Shown: positions 26,735 to 35,378 of the stretch, in pieces | Layout of the letters: each line of letters opens with the position of its first letter | How positions within the stretch are numbered: the first letter of the stretch is position 1 | Assembly (NCBI GenBank): GCA_041740975.1 | Contig: JBGSKV010000127.1 | Coordinates: 5,254-69,253 of the forward strand | Source: JBGSKV01 sp041740975 | GTDB taxonomy: Bacteria; Bdellovibrionota_B; Oligoflexia; Oligoflexales; JALZUQ01 | Reading direction: 5' to 3' | DNA: 64,000 bases | Program-made: the position numbers and the translations under genes | The notes under the pieces: generated by a model | Seen by the model: only the letters and a program-made list of their open reading frames with translations | What the model was told of the DNA's origin: nothing | Database searches by the model: none

Positions 26735-28063
26735 TTAGTTTGCCAGAGGTTCGGCAATAGTTGCTTCGGGTTTTTCGCCTACACCCCTTTGAATCATATA
26801 TAGAAAAATTGGAACGCAGGCCGCTAGCACTATAGATAGAATGGCCAAAGAGTGAATCCCTATTAGACGGTGGTTAACATCCTCCGTCAATATTGCAGAG
26901 GAAAGAAAGGCACCACTCGCCGCCGCCATATGCTGGACAGCTGACTGTATAGACATAAATCTCGCGCGTTCGGCCGGCTCAGGAACTTTTGAAGTGAGAG
27001 CATTATGTGGAATGCTTCGCATACTAGAGGACATCATAAAAGTCGTAAAAAGAACGACAACGGGAATACCAATGATCGGCTTCACAAATAAAATAAACAT
27101 AATGAAACATATTAAAAAAGCGCCAATTGATCCGATAATCGCACTACCATAACGATCCGTTAAAACACCAACTGGGCGCATAATGAGAAACGAACCAATG
27201 CCTCCACAAAAATACAGAACGCTCATGTCTTCTCTAGGGTAACCCATATTCCCTTGCACATAGGCGGCAATATTCGGAACCAAAGTAAACATCGACATCA
27301 TCATTAAGGCAGTCATGACTAGCGCAGGTACGACCATGGGCCGAAGTAATAGGTCCTTTGTCGAAGTATTTTTCGGACCGTTGCTACCGCGATCTAGATG
27401 CGACGTAAGTGACGGTAAATTGAATATAGACATACCTGCCACAATTACACAAAGGCCTGCGACTGCAAAAAATGGCGTTCGCCATGAACCCCAATTGGCA
27501 AGTTCGAGCCCAATAGGAACGCCGAGAATAGACGCGAGAGAAAAAGCCATCATGATCGTGCCCATCGCGCGACCACGGCGTTGTGGCGGCACGACATCGG
27601 CGACTATGGAAAGAGCCATGGCAGTAGCGGGGCCACCGAAGCAACCCGCTAAAACTCGTCCGAATAAAAGCATGTGAAAATTCTGTGCGAACGCGCAGAC
27701 CAGAGTGGAAATGACGAGGCCGATAATGGTGCCTGCAAGTGCCGTGCGACGATCAAATCTGTCCAAAAAAACAGAAGATATCAAACCAGAAATAGCCGCC
27801 GCTGCCGTATAACTTCCGCCAATGATCCCCAACTGGGACAGTTCAATCCCGAGCCCTTTTGCAAAGTCAGGCCCTAGCGGCATGACCATCATGAACTCGA
27901 CAATATTCACAAACTGAACGGCAGCGACGAGCGAAATGACTTTGTTTTCATTTATCTTGATATTTTCCAGAGGGCACCTGGCCTGTCTCAGCGAGATAAG
28001 GAGACTTTTGAGAATGCAGAAAACGGAATTGAAAAAAATAGGCCCTGGAAGACCAGGGCCCAT
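26735..28063 (-). CDS. MFS transporter (DHA1-like drug/proton antiporter family)
   Basis: The product is up to 442 residues with 12 predicted membrane segments. The MFS signatures are present: FLDRFDRRTALAG between segments 2 and 3, VLAGCFGGPATAMALSIVAD, and PPQRRGRAMGTIMMAFSLASILGVPIG. It probably exports small molecules in exchange for protons, but the substrate is unknown. The start is problematic. ATG 28063 is the only ordinary start codon before a GTG inside the first membrane segment, and it lies at the foot of the upstream gene's terminator. The first 35-40 residues look non-native. A non-standard start (ATT or CTG) at about 28000 is possible, so the N-terminus is uncertain. Confidence 0.87.
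   Translation of the reverse strand: MGPGLPGPIFFNSVFCILKSLLISLRQARCPLENIKINENKVISLVAAVQFVNIVEFMMVMPLGPDFAKGLGIELSQLGIIGGSYTAAAAISGLISSVFLDRFDRRTALAGTIIGLVISTLVCAFAQNFHMLLFGRVLAGCFGGPATAMALSIVADVVPPQRRGRAMGTIMMAFSLASILGVPIGLELANWGSWRTPFFAVAGLCVIVAGMSIFNLPSLTSHLDRGSNGPKNTSTKDLLLRPMVVPALVMTALMMMSMFTLVPNIAAYVQGNMGYPREDMSVLYFCGGIGSFLIMRPVGVLTDRYGSAIIGSIGAFLICFIMFILFVKPIIGIPVVVLFTTFMMSSSMRSIPHNALTSKVPEPAERARFMSIQSAVQHMAAASGAFLSSAILTEDVNHRLIGIHSLAILSIVLAACVPIFLYMIQRGVGEKPEATIAEPLAN
28033..28060 (-). terminator. Strong terminator of the 28073-29161 gene
   Basis: A perfect eight-base-pair stem GGCCCTGG/CCAGGGCC with an AAGA loop is followed on the minus strand by TATTTTTTT. It sits 12 bases beyond the stop codon at 28073. 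Confidence 0.93.
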
Positions 28064-28072
28064 AGAAAATGA

Positions 28073-29161
28073 TTACCAACCGCCCGCGACACCAAAAGTT
28101 ATCGCCATTGTGTCGTCATTGAGTGCTTGGTTGTATTTTGCAAAAACTTTCAAGACGGCCGCATTGATTTCAAGCCCTGCGAACATTCGCATGGTTCCAC
28201 CAGTAGGCTCTCCTTCTTTCGACAAAGAAAGATCGGCATCACCACTCACACCAGCATCATTTGGTGAAGAAATTGTACCGCTGACGTTACCTTGAGGTTT
28301 CGCGCTACCAGTGTTGATATCAACGCCTAGACCAACATAACCCCCCAAGAAATAGAACAAGTTTCCACCGGTACTGATTTCAACGGGGATTGAGAATGTA
28401 GAAATATCGATACCAACGGTTGCCTTACCATCGAATTCAATTTGTGCGGCACCCTCAGAAGCAGACTCTTTAATGTCGTCCTGCTCAGCTGAAATTTCCA
28501 AATTACTGACATTCATTCCAGCCGTTACATCGACTCCGTTCCAACGAGCGAGGAGCGCACTTCCAGCGGTGATTGGTTCAATTAACTTATACTGAACGTG
28601 AGCGCCAAAAGAGCTGACTTTTACAGAACCGTCTACGTCTCCTAAATCCTCGGCGTCGTAAGTCATAAAGTTAACAAAAACTTTAGTGCGATCCAATTTG
28701 ATCGGTCCAATATCACCGAAGGGCAAAAAGCCCAAATTTAAGCCTGCGAACAAGGTAAGGTTGACGCCGCCACCATTAATTTTATCGCCATCAACGTCTC
28801 CGCCGACGAGATCACCCACTCCTAAGTCTGTCGTATCAACGGCCGCCGCAAACTGGAGACCCGCCAAAAAAAGCTTCATATCAGCGCCGTAATCGACACC
28901 GATACCCTTGTTGGCGAGTGAGAAAGCATTTGCAGTTCCATCCAAATACTTATCTAAATCTTTTGTGTTGAGTGCCTCAGCGAGGACCTTGTTGACTTCA
29001 TTTTCTAGTTCATCAAAAGCCTTTTCAGCCTCAGCTCTTGCTTGAGCATTGTTGGCCGCTTGACCATAGGTGCGATTTGTAATTTTGAAATACTGGGCGT
29101 TTGCAACTCCAGCCGCCATGACGAATTGCAAGAACACCAAACCTAAAAAGCACCTTTTCAT
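28073..29161 (-). CDS. Surface or outer-membrane beta-barrel protein, Lsa36-like
   Basis: The product is 362 residues. A signal peptide MKRCFLGLVFLQF... ends near GVANAQ. The mature start has a helical stretch, AQARAEAEKAFDELENEV, then many alternating glycine-aromatic-hydrophobic strands (NLTLFAGLNLGFLPFG, KVFVNFMTYDAEDLGDVDG, VEISTGGNLFYFLGGYVGLG) with the closing AITFGVAGGW ending in an aromatic residue, as in outer-membrane barrels. The pattern resembles the Lsa36 surface protein family, known mostly from Leptospira and Bdellovibrio relatives. The assignment is by resemblance and should be treated as tentative. It is followed by a strong terminator. Confidence 0.72.
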   Translation of the reverse strand: MKRCFLGLVFLQFVMAAGVANAQYFKITNRTYGQAANNAQARAEAEKAFDELENEVNKVLAEALNTKDLDKYLDGTANAFSLANKGIGVDYGADMKLFLAGLQFAAAVDTTDLGVGDLVGGDVDGDKINGGGVNLTLFAGLNLGFLPFGDIGPIKLDRTKVFVNFMTYDAEDLGDVDGSVKVSSFGAHVQYKLIEPITAGSALLARWNGVDVTAGMNVSNLEISAEQDDIKESASEGAAQIEFDGKATVGIDISTFSIPVEISTGGNLFYFLGGYVGLGVDINTGSAKPQGNVSGTISSPNDAGVSGDADLSLSKEGEPTGGTMRMFAGLEINAAVLKVFAKYNQALNDDTMAITFGVAGGW

Positions 29162-29278
29162 GGACGCCCCCCTAAAAATTAAATTGATCAGTAATCTTAG
29201 ATAGTAAAATGTTTTATAGATATTGAAAACTGCAGATGTTACAATATTGATTAGAGATTAATCAAAGGTTGAGGTTTT

Positions 29279-30067
29279 ATGCGTAGCTTACCGGTAGTTA
29301 GTCTTTTTCTTTTCTCGCATGTCTTGGGCGCTTGTTCGGCTTCGCACTACTCCAAGGTGTACACTTTCCAAGACGAACCCGTAGCCGAGATCACGGCCGA
29401 ATATTTTGACGTTGCTATAAACTTACAAACTAAAAATGGCGTTGAGCTTGGCATTGAGGCCGCTCATGGCGAAAAGGCCATTAATGTCACCGTTGATCAT
29501 GCCCTTCTGCGGACATTAAATGACAAAGGAAAAATTGAGTCGTCCAAAATCACTTTTGCGATAAAGGACGACGCGGTCGTTGCGATGCAAGGCAAAAACA
29601 ATGTCGGTCGCATTGGCAAAGCAAGCCGTGAAGGGGTTGTGTTGCTCAATTTTGGTACATTTAATGTGCGAGTCGTGGGTATTAAAGATCAGCCCACATT
29701 GCTTCTAGAGGATCCAATCCTCTCAGTTGTGAGCCAAAAAACTTTTGCGAGTGAAGAAATTAACGAATTCGTGCTCGATAAAGACAATAATTTTAAGTTC
29801 ACAACCGCTAACGGCGAAATCAAGACTATCTCCAGCAATCGAGCGATGATTGCTCAACCGGAATTTGAGCAAAGCGGACTATTGAGTCCAAGAGACTGTG
29901 TTTTGATTCGAGCTGGCGATTTTATTTACGCCAAAACATCTCAAGGTAAAGATCGGGTCGCCATCGCACACGTCGCCTCAAATAATAAAGTTAAGATGTT
30001 GAGTGGGTTTCGTTCCAAAATACTTCAAGTCGCAGACGAAGATTTTTTCTGGATTAGTCCGCGCTGA
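29279..30067 (+). CDS. Predicted lipoprotein, function unknown
   Basis: The product is 262 residues. The N-terminus MRSLPVVSLFLFSHVLGAC carries a lipobox LGAC, so Cys19 is the lipidated residue. The rest is beta-rich and charged without recognised domains. A GGTTGAGGT ribosome-binding site precedes ATG 29279. The promoter region 29162-29278 is shared with the divergent barrel gene. The 3' end overlaps the convergent 560-residue gene by 43 bases, one of the longest overlaps here, and both reading frames look coding. Confidence 0.75.
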   Translation: MRSLPVVSLFLFSHVLGACSASHYSKVYTFQDEPVAEITAEYFDVAINLQTKNGVELGIEAAHGEKAINVTVDHALLRTLNDKGKIESSKITFAIKDDAVVAMQGKNNVGRIGKASREGVVLLNFGTFNVRVVGIKDQPTLLLEDPILSVVSQKTFASEEINEFVLDKDNNFKFTTANGEIKTISSNRAMIAQPEFEQSGLLSPRDCVLIRAGDFIYAKTSQGKDRVAIAHVASNNKVKMLSGFRSKILQVADEDFFWISPR

Positions 30068-31707
30068 CCTTTGGATAAAATTTCAACTCGTACTAATCCG
30101 CTTTTATTCAGTACTAACCTGACCAGGTCGAGGTGCGATTTGCGTTTTGTGTCTTTCTTGCCTTCATAAATCGAGTATCGATTCAACATGTACACGTAGT
30201 AACACTTAGGCAAACGTAAGCTTGTGACTTCGTTGTCGCTATCGATTGCAAGCCTTTTGTAAAATGGGTCGTCAAGCATTGGCAAAAATGAGCTGAAATT
30301 AAAGCGGACGATGTCGTGAATAGCTCTCAGTCGTGCGGCTTTGGAGCGCAGCAGATGTTTGGGCTGTATCACAAACTTCTTCCGATAGTGAATAACGGCA
30401 CGATCTGATTCTTCAATCCTTAAATGAGTATGTTCTCCCAGTAATTCGAGAAGGTCTTCCGACAGCTGAGATTTTTTTTTCGAATGGGCGTATTCTTTGA
30501 TCCTACCCACTGTGATCATCTGAGTGCTGTCGGGATGATAATAAACTTCGTTGTTATGATCAGGAATATGCCCGCGGATCCCCGAGCGAAAGCGAACGCG
30601 TCCCGTTTCTTTGATTCGATCCTTGAGAACGTAGGCAAGAATAAATGCGCTAATGATAATCAAACCACTAGCGGAAATATTCTGTAGGCTAAGACGCCCA
30701 GAAGTGCTCATTTTAATAAGGGTTAGTTCCGCAAAAATCCACCATGCCGCGGCAATACCTGCTGCAATCATCGGGCCAAACTGCTGCTGAATATAAAAAA
30801 GTGGCTTTTGGCGAACGTCCAAATAAAGAACGCTTTGCATGCGTTTCTTCAAAAAGCTTCTTCTTACGACGTAAGACTCTAGGATTTCAGTAGGACTATT
30901 TTCATCCGGATAGAATTTGTACTTTTCCACTGCCATTTGGCGTTTTTCAGCAATAAAAGCATCGAGAAGTTTCTCCGCATCCCGTTGCGTGATTTTGGAT
31001 TTCTTTAAAAGATCGAAAGTGTGTTTCACAGTCGCTAAGCAATCCAGAAAAATATAGAGACAGTATTCCTCGGCATAACCAAGTTCATCAACTATAGGGG
31101 CTAGCTCGCTCAATCCAGAATTTTCATAGTACTTACGCACTTCGGCCATGCGATCAATGATTTGTTCACCTTCGACGAGAAGCGAGCGGACCATCTCAAA
31201 CCATTGCTCATCCTCCAGAGTTTCTCGGAGACGATCGGACTGAATTTCATTGGTGTGTTCCAAAAGCTTGCGCAGCTGGCGAAAGAAAAACCTGTAAAAA
31301 GAGCACGTCCACAACCGTACTTCACTAATCGGAAAGTTGAGTGTATCAATGGACTTGTCGGCGGCTTTGGCGCGTGCCAAATATCGCATTAAGTAAGAAA
31401 CCGGCGTTGGTTCTCCAGTTTCATCTTCACCCATGATTTTCTTAAAAGATAGCTTCGGCTGCCTTAAGCGCACAAGTGCCTTGAGGTTTTTGTAAAAATC
31501 TTCTCGGCTGTAAGCCTCTTCTTCCAAAATCATCTGATTGGGAAAGATAAAATAAGAATCCAAATCAAATGTGTAATTATTGATGCGCATTTCTTCGGAA
31601 GAAAAAAAAGGATATCGAAAAATGGCTTCAAAATGCGTTCGGTCGTGGATCGAATAAGAAGATCGGATAGCTTGCGGATGAATTTTGGTTTCGTCGTTAA
31701 GGTTCAC
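30025..31707 (-). CDS. Conserved hypothetical membrane protein following ruvB
   Basis: The product is 560 residues with no domain I recognise. The start is GTG 31707, inside the end of ruvB, so translation is coupled (11-base overlap). Residues 1-320 look soluble, helical and aromatic or charged. A pair of membrane segments lies near 325-380 (FGPMIAAGIAAAWWIFAEL and ASGLIIISAFILAYVL). The C-terminal 180 residues are basic and soluble (RSKAARLRAIHDIVRF, EGKKDTKRKSHLDLVRL). The position after ruvA-ruvB suggests co-expression, but membrane attachment argues against a direct role in Holliday-junction processing. The convergent neighbour overlaps its 3' end. Confidence 0.75.
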   Translation of the reverse strand: MNLNDETKIHPQAIRSSYSIHDRTHFEAIFRYPFFSSEEMRINNYTFDLDSYFIFPNQMILEEEAYSREDFYKNLKALVRLRQPKLSFKKIMGEDETGEPTPVSYLMRYLARAKAADKSIDTLNFPISEVRLWTCSFYRFFFRQLRKLLEHTNEIQSDRLRETLEDEQWFEMVRSLLVEGEQIIDRMAEVRKYYENSGLSELAPIVDELGYAEEYCLYIFLDCLATVKHTFDLLKKSKITQRDAEKLLDAFIAEKRQMAVEKYKFYPDENSPTEILESYVVRRSFLKKRMQSVLYLDVRQKPLFYIQQQFGPMIAAGIAAAWWIFAELTLIKMSTSGRLSLQNISASGLIIISAFILAYVLKDRIKETGRVRFRSGIRGHIPDHNNEVYYHPDSTQMITVGRIKEYAHSKKKSQLSEDLLELLGEHTHLRIEESDRAVIHYRKKFVIQPKHLLRSKAARLRAIHDIVRFNFSSFLPMLDDPFYKRLAIDSDNEVTSLRLPKCYYVYMLNRYSIYEGKKDTKRKSHLDLVRLVLNKSGLVRVEILSKGQRGLIQKKSSSAT

Positions 31708-32758
31708 TCTTTGTCTTCTTCAAATGATTAACAGCCAGTGCGGTTACTTCGCGACCACGCGGACCTCTCATCACCAAGTTTTGATGCACGAGAAAAGGTT
31801 CATAAATATCTTCCAAAGTCGCTTTGTCTTCGCCGATGGTTGCCGCCAGCGCTTCAATGCCGACAGGCCCGCCATTGTATCGCTCTTGGATCATTTCCAA
31901 AATAGCGCGGTCCATGTGATCAAGCCCGAGCTCATCTATGTTTAGGCGTTCAAGCACACGATGGATGAGTTTCAAGTCAACAATTTTTATGCCATCAAAA
32001 TCAGCGTAGTCCCGAATGCGCTTCAAGAGACGATTGGCGATGCGCGGTGTTCCACGCGAACGTTTCGCTAGTTCCTCAGCTCCTTCTGGCAGAAGTTCTA
32101 TCCCCAGGATATCGGCACTGCGGCTAAGAATAAGAGTCAAGGCATCGGTCTCGTAAAAATCCATGTGTTCCTGAATACCGAAGCGACTGATAAGTGGAGC
32201 AGACAATTTGGCAAGTCGAGTCGTGGCTCCAATTAAGGTAAATGGGGACAGATTCATTTTTGCGGTGCGTGCGGAGGGGCCTTGCCCAATCGTCAAGTCA
32301 ACGCAAAAATCTTCCATCGCTGAATATAGAACCTCTTCAATGGCGATATTTAACCGATGAATTTCGTCTATGAACAATACGGAATGCGGTTCTAGTCCAG
32401 CTAAAATTCCGGCCAGGTCTCCTGTTTTTTCGATAGCGGGAGCGCTCGTTTGGACAAAGGGCACATGCAATTCATTGGCGATGATCTTTGCCAACGTGGT
32501 TTTGCCAAGCCCAGGCGGGCCATGCAATATGACGTGATCCATAGCCTGCTTACGACCACGCGCCGCAGAGACATAGACTTTGAGATTTTCAACAACTCTG
32601 GTCTGACCAGGAAAACTAGTGAAGTCTTGCGGTCTTAGGCTATTGTCTTGGGTTGGATTGACTTTTCCATCTGAGTTTTTTTCATCTGGATTTTGAAAGG
32701 AATTCATGACGCGTTCAATCGTGGCGCCTTCATTTGCGGTTTCGCGTGCAGAACTCAT
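31697..32758 (-). CDS. ruvB: Holliday junction branch migration ATPase RuvB
   Basis: The product is 353 residues, slightly long because of an N-terminal extension of about 25 residues. The AAA+ core shows RPQDFTSFPGQTRVVENLKVYVSAA, Walker A GPPGLGKTTLAKI, Walker B VLFIDEIHRL, sensor 1 GATTRLAKLSAPLISRFG with the arginine finger region, and the C-terminal winged helix ending GRGVTAL-like RGREVTALAV. With RuvA it drives branch migration of Holliday junctions. RuvA precedes it by 10 bases and an unknown membrane protein follows with overlap. ruvC is not in view. Confidence 0.98.
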   Translation of the reverse strand: MSSARETANEGATIERVMNSFQNPDEKNSDGKVNPTQDNSLRPQDFTSFPGQTRVVENLKVYVSAARGRKQAMDHVILHGPPGLGKTTLAKIIANELHVPFVQTSAPAIEKTGDLAGILAGLEPHSVLFIDEIHRLNIAIEEVLYSAMEDFCVDLTIGQGPSARTAKMNLSPFTLIGATTRLAKLSAPLISRFGIQEHMDFYETDALTLILSRSADILGIELLPEGAEELAKRSRGTPRIANRLLKRIRDYADFDGIKIVDLKLIHRVLERLNIDELGLDHMDRAILEMIQERYNGGPVGIEALAATIGEDKATLEDIYEPFLVHQNLVMRGPRGREVTALAVNHLKKTKSEP

Positions 32759-32768
32759 CCTTCACTCC

Positions 32769-33452
32769 TTAAAATAGTTCGCGAGGGGCGGGAACTGCTT
32801 TCTTGACTGGTTTTGGGCCATTCAATGTGTTCAATACAACACGCATCATCTTTGAAAATTCCCAATCATGGCTTTCGGCGGGTAAATCATTCAATGCTTG
32901 TTCGATATCTTTTGATTTAAACCCTAGATTATCTAAGGCCGAGCGAATATCGTCCAGTACCTGAGATTCGATAGCATCACCGAAGACATTTCCGGTAATG
33001 AGCGGGTCGTTCTTTAGATTTGTTCTATTGTGATAGTAACTCAATTTTTTTACTTTATTCTTGAGTTCAATAACCACTTTACTAGCCAGCGCAGCGCCGA
33101 TACCTGGGATAGCTTTAAACGCTTCCGGGCGTTCGAATTCAACTGATTGAATGATCGCATCAATTGTCAATGTGGACATAATCGCAAGTGCGACCTTCGG
33201 ACCTACTTTATTAACACTTAAGAGCATCTCAAAACATTCTCTGTCTTGATAGGTTTTAAAACCGTAAAGTTGTAGAGCATCTTCTTTGACACGAGTATAA
33301 ATCCAAAACTCCATATCAGGAGTCTGTTCGGACTTGGGTAAATCAAACAGCAGAGTCAGAGGAGTATGAATGCGATATCCCACCCCTTTGACGTCTACTA
33401 TGAGACCATCGGGTAAGCGCTTAATCGGTTTGCCTTGTAGCCATCCAATCAT
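32769..33452 (-). CDS. ruvA: Holliday junction branch migration protein RuvA
   Basis: The product is 227 residues, a little longer than the usual about 200 because of a longer linker. The features are the OB-fold N-terminus (MIGWLQGKPIKRLPDGLIVDVKGVGYRI), the tandem helix-hairpin-helix region (ECFEMLLSVNKVGPKVALAIMS and AFKAIPGIGAALASKVVIELKNK) and a C-terminal domain that would contact RuvB (DDIRSALDNLGFKSKDIEQAL). It is immediately upstream of ruvB and downstream of a small membrane protein gene, with a three-base gap to the latter. Confidence 0.97.
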   Translation of the reverse strand: MIGWLQGKPIKRLPDGLIVDVKGVGYRIHTPLTLLFDLPKSEQTPDMEFWIYTRVKEDALQLYGFKTYQDRECFEMLLSVNKVGPKVALAIMSTLTIDAIIQSVEFERPEAFKAIPGIGAALASKVVIELKNKVKKLSYYHNRTNLKNDPLITGNVFGDAIESQVLDDIRSALDNLGFKSKDIEQALNDLPAESHDWEFSKMMRVVLNTLNGPKPVKKAVPAPRELF

Positions 33453-33455
33453 ATT

Positions 33456-34010
33456 TTATTTTTGAGCGACTCGATCACTGAGATCGCGCTCTAACTCCTT
33501 GAGCGATTTGACACAAGTTTCCGTCACATGAGAAGGGTCTTTACTGCTGAGTTGTTCAATCACCATTTTGATTTTGGCGCGATCTTCTTCAGTTCTCTGC
33601 ACGAGAGAATCAAAGAAGGCATTCATGTTACGAGCCAAATAATTTAGCTCGTCTCCTTGCCGTAAAAAAACATGACCTCGATACTGGCCTTCTTCCCCAA
33701 ACCTCAACCGTCGAACCAATGAAAACATCGGACCAGCAATGCGATGAGTAATAAAGATTCCGAAAAAAGCGATTGCCCCAATATTCAAGAGCATAGCCAG
33801 GACCATGCTGAACAATACAAGTGGAGGTAAAAAGCGAGGAATCCTAAGAATTTGAAATGCGTAAAGCGGATAAAGAATAGTGACAGCAGTAAATATCGTC
33901 GAAATCATTCCTAAAAAAACGGCAATGATTGTAAATCGGAGTTGAAAGTCTCGATTGATCAGAACAATTTTTTTGTCAGCGAAGGGCGCGGTTGGCTTTT
34001 TTGAATCCAT
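33456..34010 (-). CDS. Two-segment membrane protein with HAMP-like region, no output domain
   Basis: The product is 184 residues. Residues 1-20 are cytosolic, then two membrane segments (about 25-50 and 65-88) lie before THRIAGPMFSLVRRLR and a HAMP-like GDELNYLARNMNAFFDSL, ending in a short coiled-coil-like tail. This is the N-terminal half of a chemotaxis-type receptor or sensor, but neither a methyl-accepting nor a kinase domain follows. Such HAMP-only proteins could be sensory adaptors or membrane anchors. It is spaced three bases from ruvA, so they are probably one transcript. Palindrome 3 lies upstream. Confidence 0.75.
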   Translation of the reverse strand: MDSKKPTAPFADKKIVLINRDFQLRFTIIAVFLGMISTIFTAVTILYPLYAFQILRIPRFLPPLVLFSMVLAMLLNIGAIAFFGIFITHRIAGPMFSLVRRLRFGEEGQYRGHVFLRQGDELNYLARNMNAFFDSLVQRTEEDRAKIKMVIEQLSSKDPSHVTETCVKSLKELERDLSDRVAQK

Positions 34011-34070
34011 TGGGTTGCCTCAAGTCTCTGCGATAGACAATTTTACTAGATTTGACTCTTTGAAGCAATG

Positions 34071-34189
34071 TCTGGGGACAGCTACTTTTCACAATCTGGG
34101 GACATGTTGTTCAATTCGTCATTTCGACAAGTTCACTTTAACGAATTGAGTTAAGTGACCCCAGATTGTGAAAAGTAGCTGTCCCCAGA
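34071..34189. repeat. Long palindrome with repeated GGGGACA heads, no T-run (palindrome 3 of 4)
   Basis: Perfect 31-base arms at 34071-34101 and 34159-34189 begin TCTGGGGACAGCTACTTTTC and end TCTGGGG. The 57-base centre has a second, weaker inverted pair (TCAATTCGT and ACGAATTGA). TCTGGGGACA occurs twice in the left arm, so it looks like a copy nested within an older, diverged copy. It lies between metK and the next minus-strand gene. Unlike the other three it has no T-run and need not terminate transcription. Confidence 0.9.
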
Positions 34190-34192
34190 AAA

Positions 34193-35350
34193 TTAAAGTG
34201 CCGCTTTTAAGCGATCAAGCTTATCGAGCTGTTCCCATGGAAATTCTTTGCGTCCAAAATGTCCAAATACCGAAGTGGCTTTGTAAATAGGGCGCAATAG
34301 GTTGAGTTGCGTAATAATGTCTTTTGGTTTAATCGGGAAAATTTCTCGCATCAAATTCGCCAGCTTTTCATCTGACAAAGTGCCCGTGCCGTAGGTTTCT
34401 ACACAAATGCTAACCGGTTCTGCGACTCCAATAGCGTATGCCAATTGAACGAGACATTTTTCAGCAGCACCTGCCGCGACGATGTGTTTTGCCATATAAC
34501 GAGCTGCGTAAGCGGCAGAACGATCAACTTTGGAAGGGTCTTTTCCGGAAAAAGCGCCACCACCGTGAGCGCCATGCCCACCGTATGTGTCGACGATTAT
34601 TTTACGACCGGTTAGCCCGCAGTCACCATGCGGACCGCCGACAACAAATCGTCCTGTCGGATTGATGAAATATCGAGTTTTAGAATCCATCAATTCTTGC
34701 GGCAACACTTTCTTAACGCACTCATTGATGACAAAGTCCTTTAAGGTATCCTGCGATACTTTTTCGTCATGCTGGGTGGAAAGCACGACGGTGTCTATTC
34801 TTTTCAGTTCGCCATTGACGTATTCGGCGGTGATCTGACTCTTAGAGTCCGGGCGGAGATAATCCACGGCTTTTTGCTTTCTAAGTTCAGAAAGCTTTTG
34901 CAAAATTTTGTGAGAGTAATGAATAGTGGTTGGCATGTACTCTGATGTTTCATTGCAAGCATATCCAAACATCATGCCTTGATCGCCGGCGCCCTGCTCT
35001 TGGAATAGACCTTGGCCCGCTGTTACGCCTTGGCTGATATCGGGAGACTGTTGACCGACTTTCAAAATAACTTCGCAGCTATCAGCATCAAAGCCATAAT
35101 CTTTATTGTTGTAACCAATTTCGCGAACAGTTTGTCGCGCAATTTGTTCATAATCGACTTTTGCAGTCGTGGTAACTTCTCCAGCCACGCAAATCGTATT
35201 GGTAGTGACGAGTGATTCACAAGCCACGCGAGCATGAGCATCTTGAGCTAAGATCGCATCAAGTATGCTATCGCTAATTTGGTCACAGACTTTGTCGGGA
35301 TGACCGTCGCTTACGGATTCAGATGTAAATAAATAATTCTTCTTCTGCAT
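34193..35350 (-). CDS. metK: S-adenosylmethionine synthase
   Basis: The product is 385 residues, the normal length. The N-terminal TSESVSDGHPDKVCDQISD, the GAGDQGMMFGYACNET motif and the glycine-rich loop GGGAFSGKDPSKVDRSAAYAAR are all present and intact. It makes SAM from methionine and ATP in the cytosol. The stop lies 4 bases after palindrome 3. truB lies 28 bases upstream on the same strand, so metK may be the end of the translation-factor operon. Confidence 0.98.
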   Translation of the reverse strand: MQKKNYLFTSESVSDGHPDKVCDQISDSILDAILAQDAHARVACESLVTTNTICVAGEVTTTAKVDYEQIARQTVREIGYNNKDYGFDADSCEVILKVGQQSPDISQGVTAGQGLFQEQGAGDQGMMFGYACNETSEYMPTTIHYSHKILQKLSELRKQKAVDYLRPDSKSQITAEYVNGELKRIDTVVLSTQHDEKVSQDTLKDFVINECVKKVLPQELMDSKTRYFINPTGRFVVGGPHGDCGLTGRKIIVDTYGGHGAHGGGAFSGKDPSKVDRSAAYAARYMAKHIVAAGAAEKCLVQLAYAIGVAEPVSICVETYGTGTLSDEKLANLMREIFPIKPKDIITQLNLLRPIYKATSVFGHFGRKEFPWEQLDKLDRLKAAL

Positions 35351-35378
35351 GTTTTCTCCAGCTCATTCGTGACCGGGC

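Noticed and set aside
32244..32250. GGGGACA inside ruvB
   Set aside because: It encodes conserved RuvB residues and has no inverted partner nearby, so it is not a member of the palindrome family.
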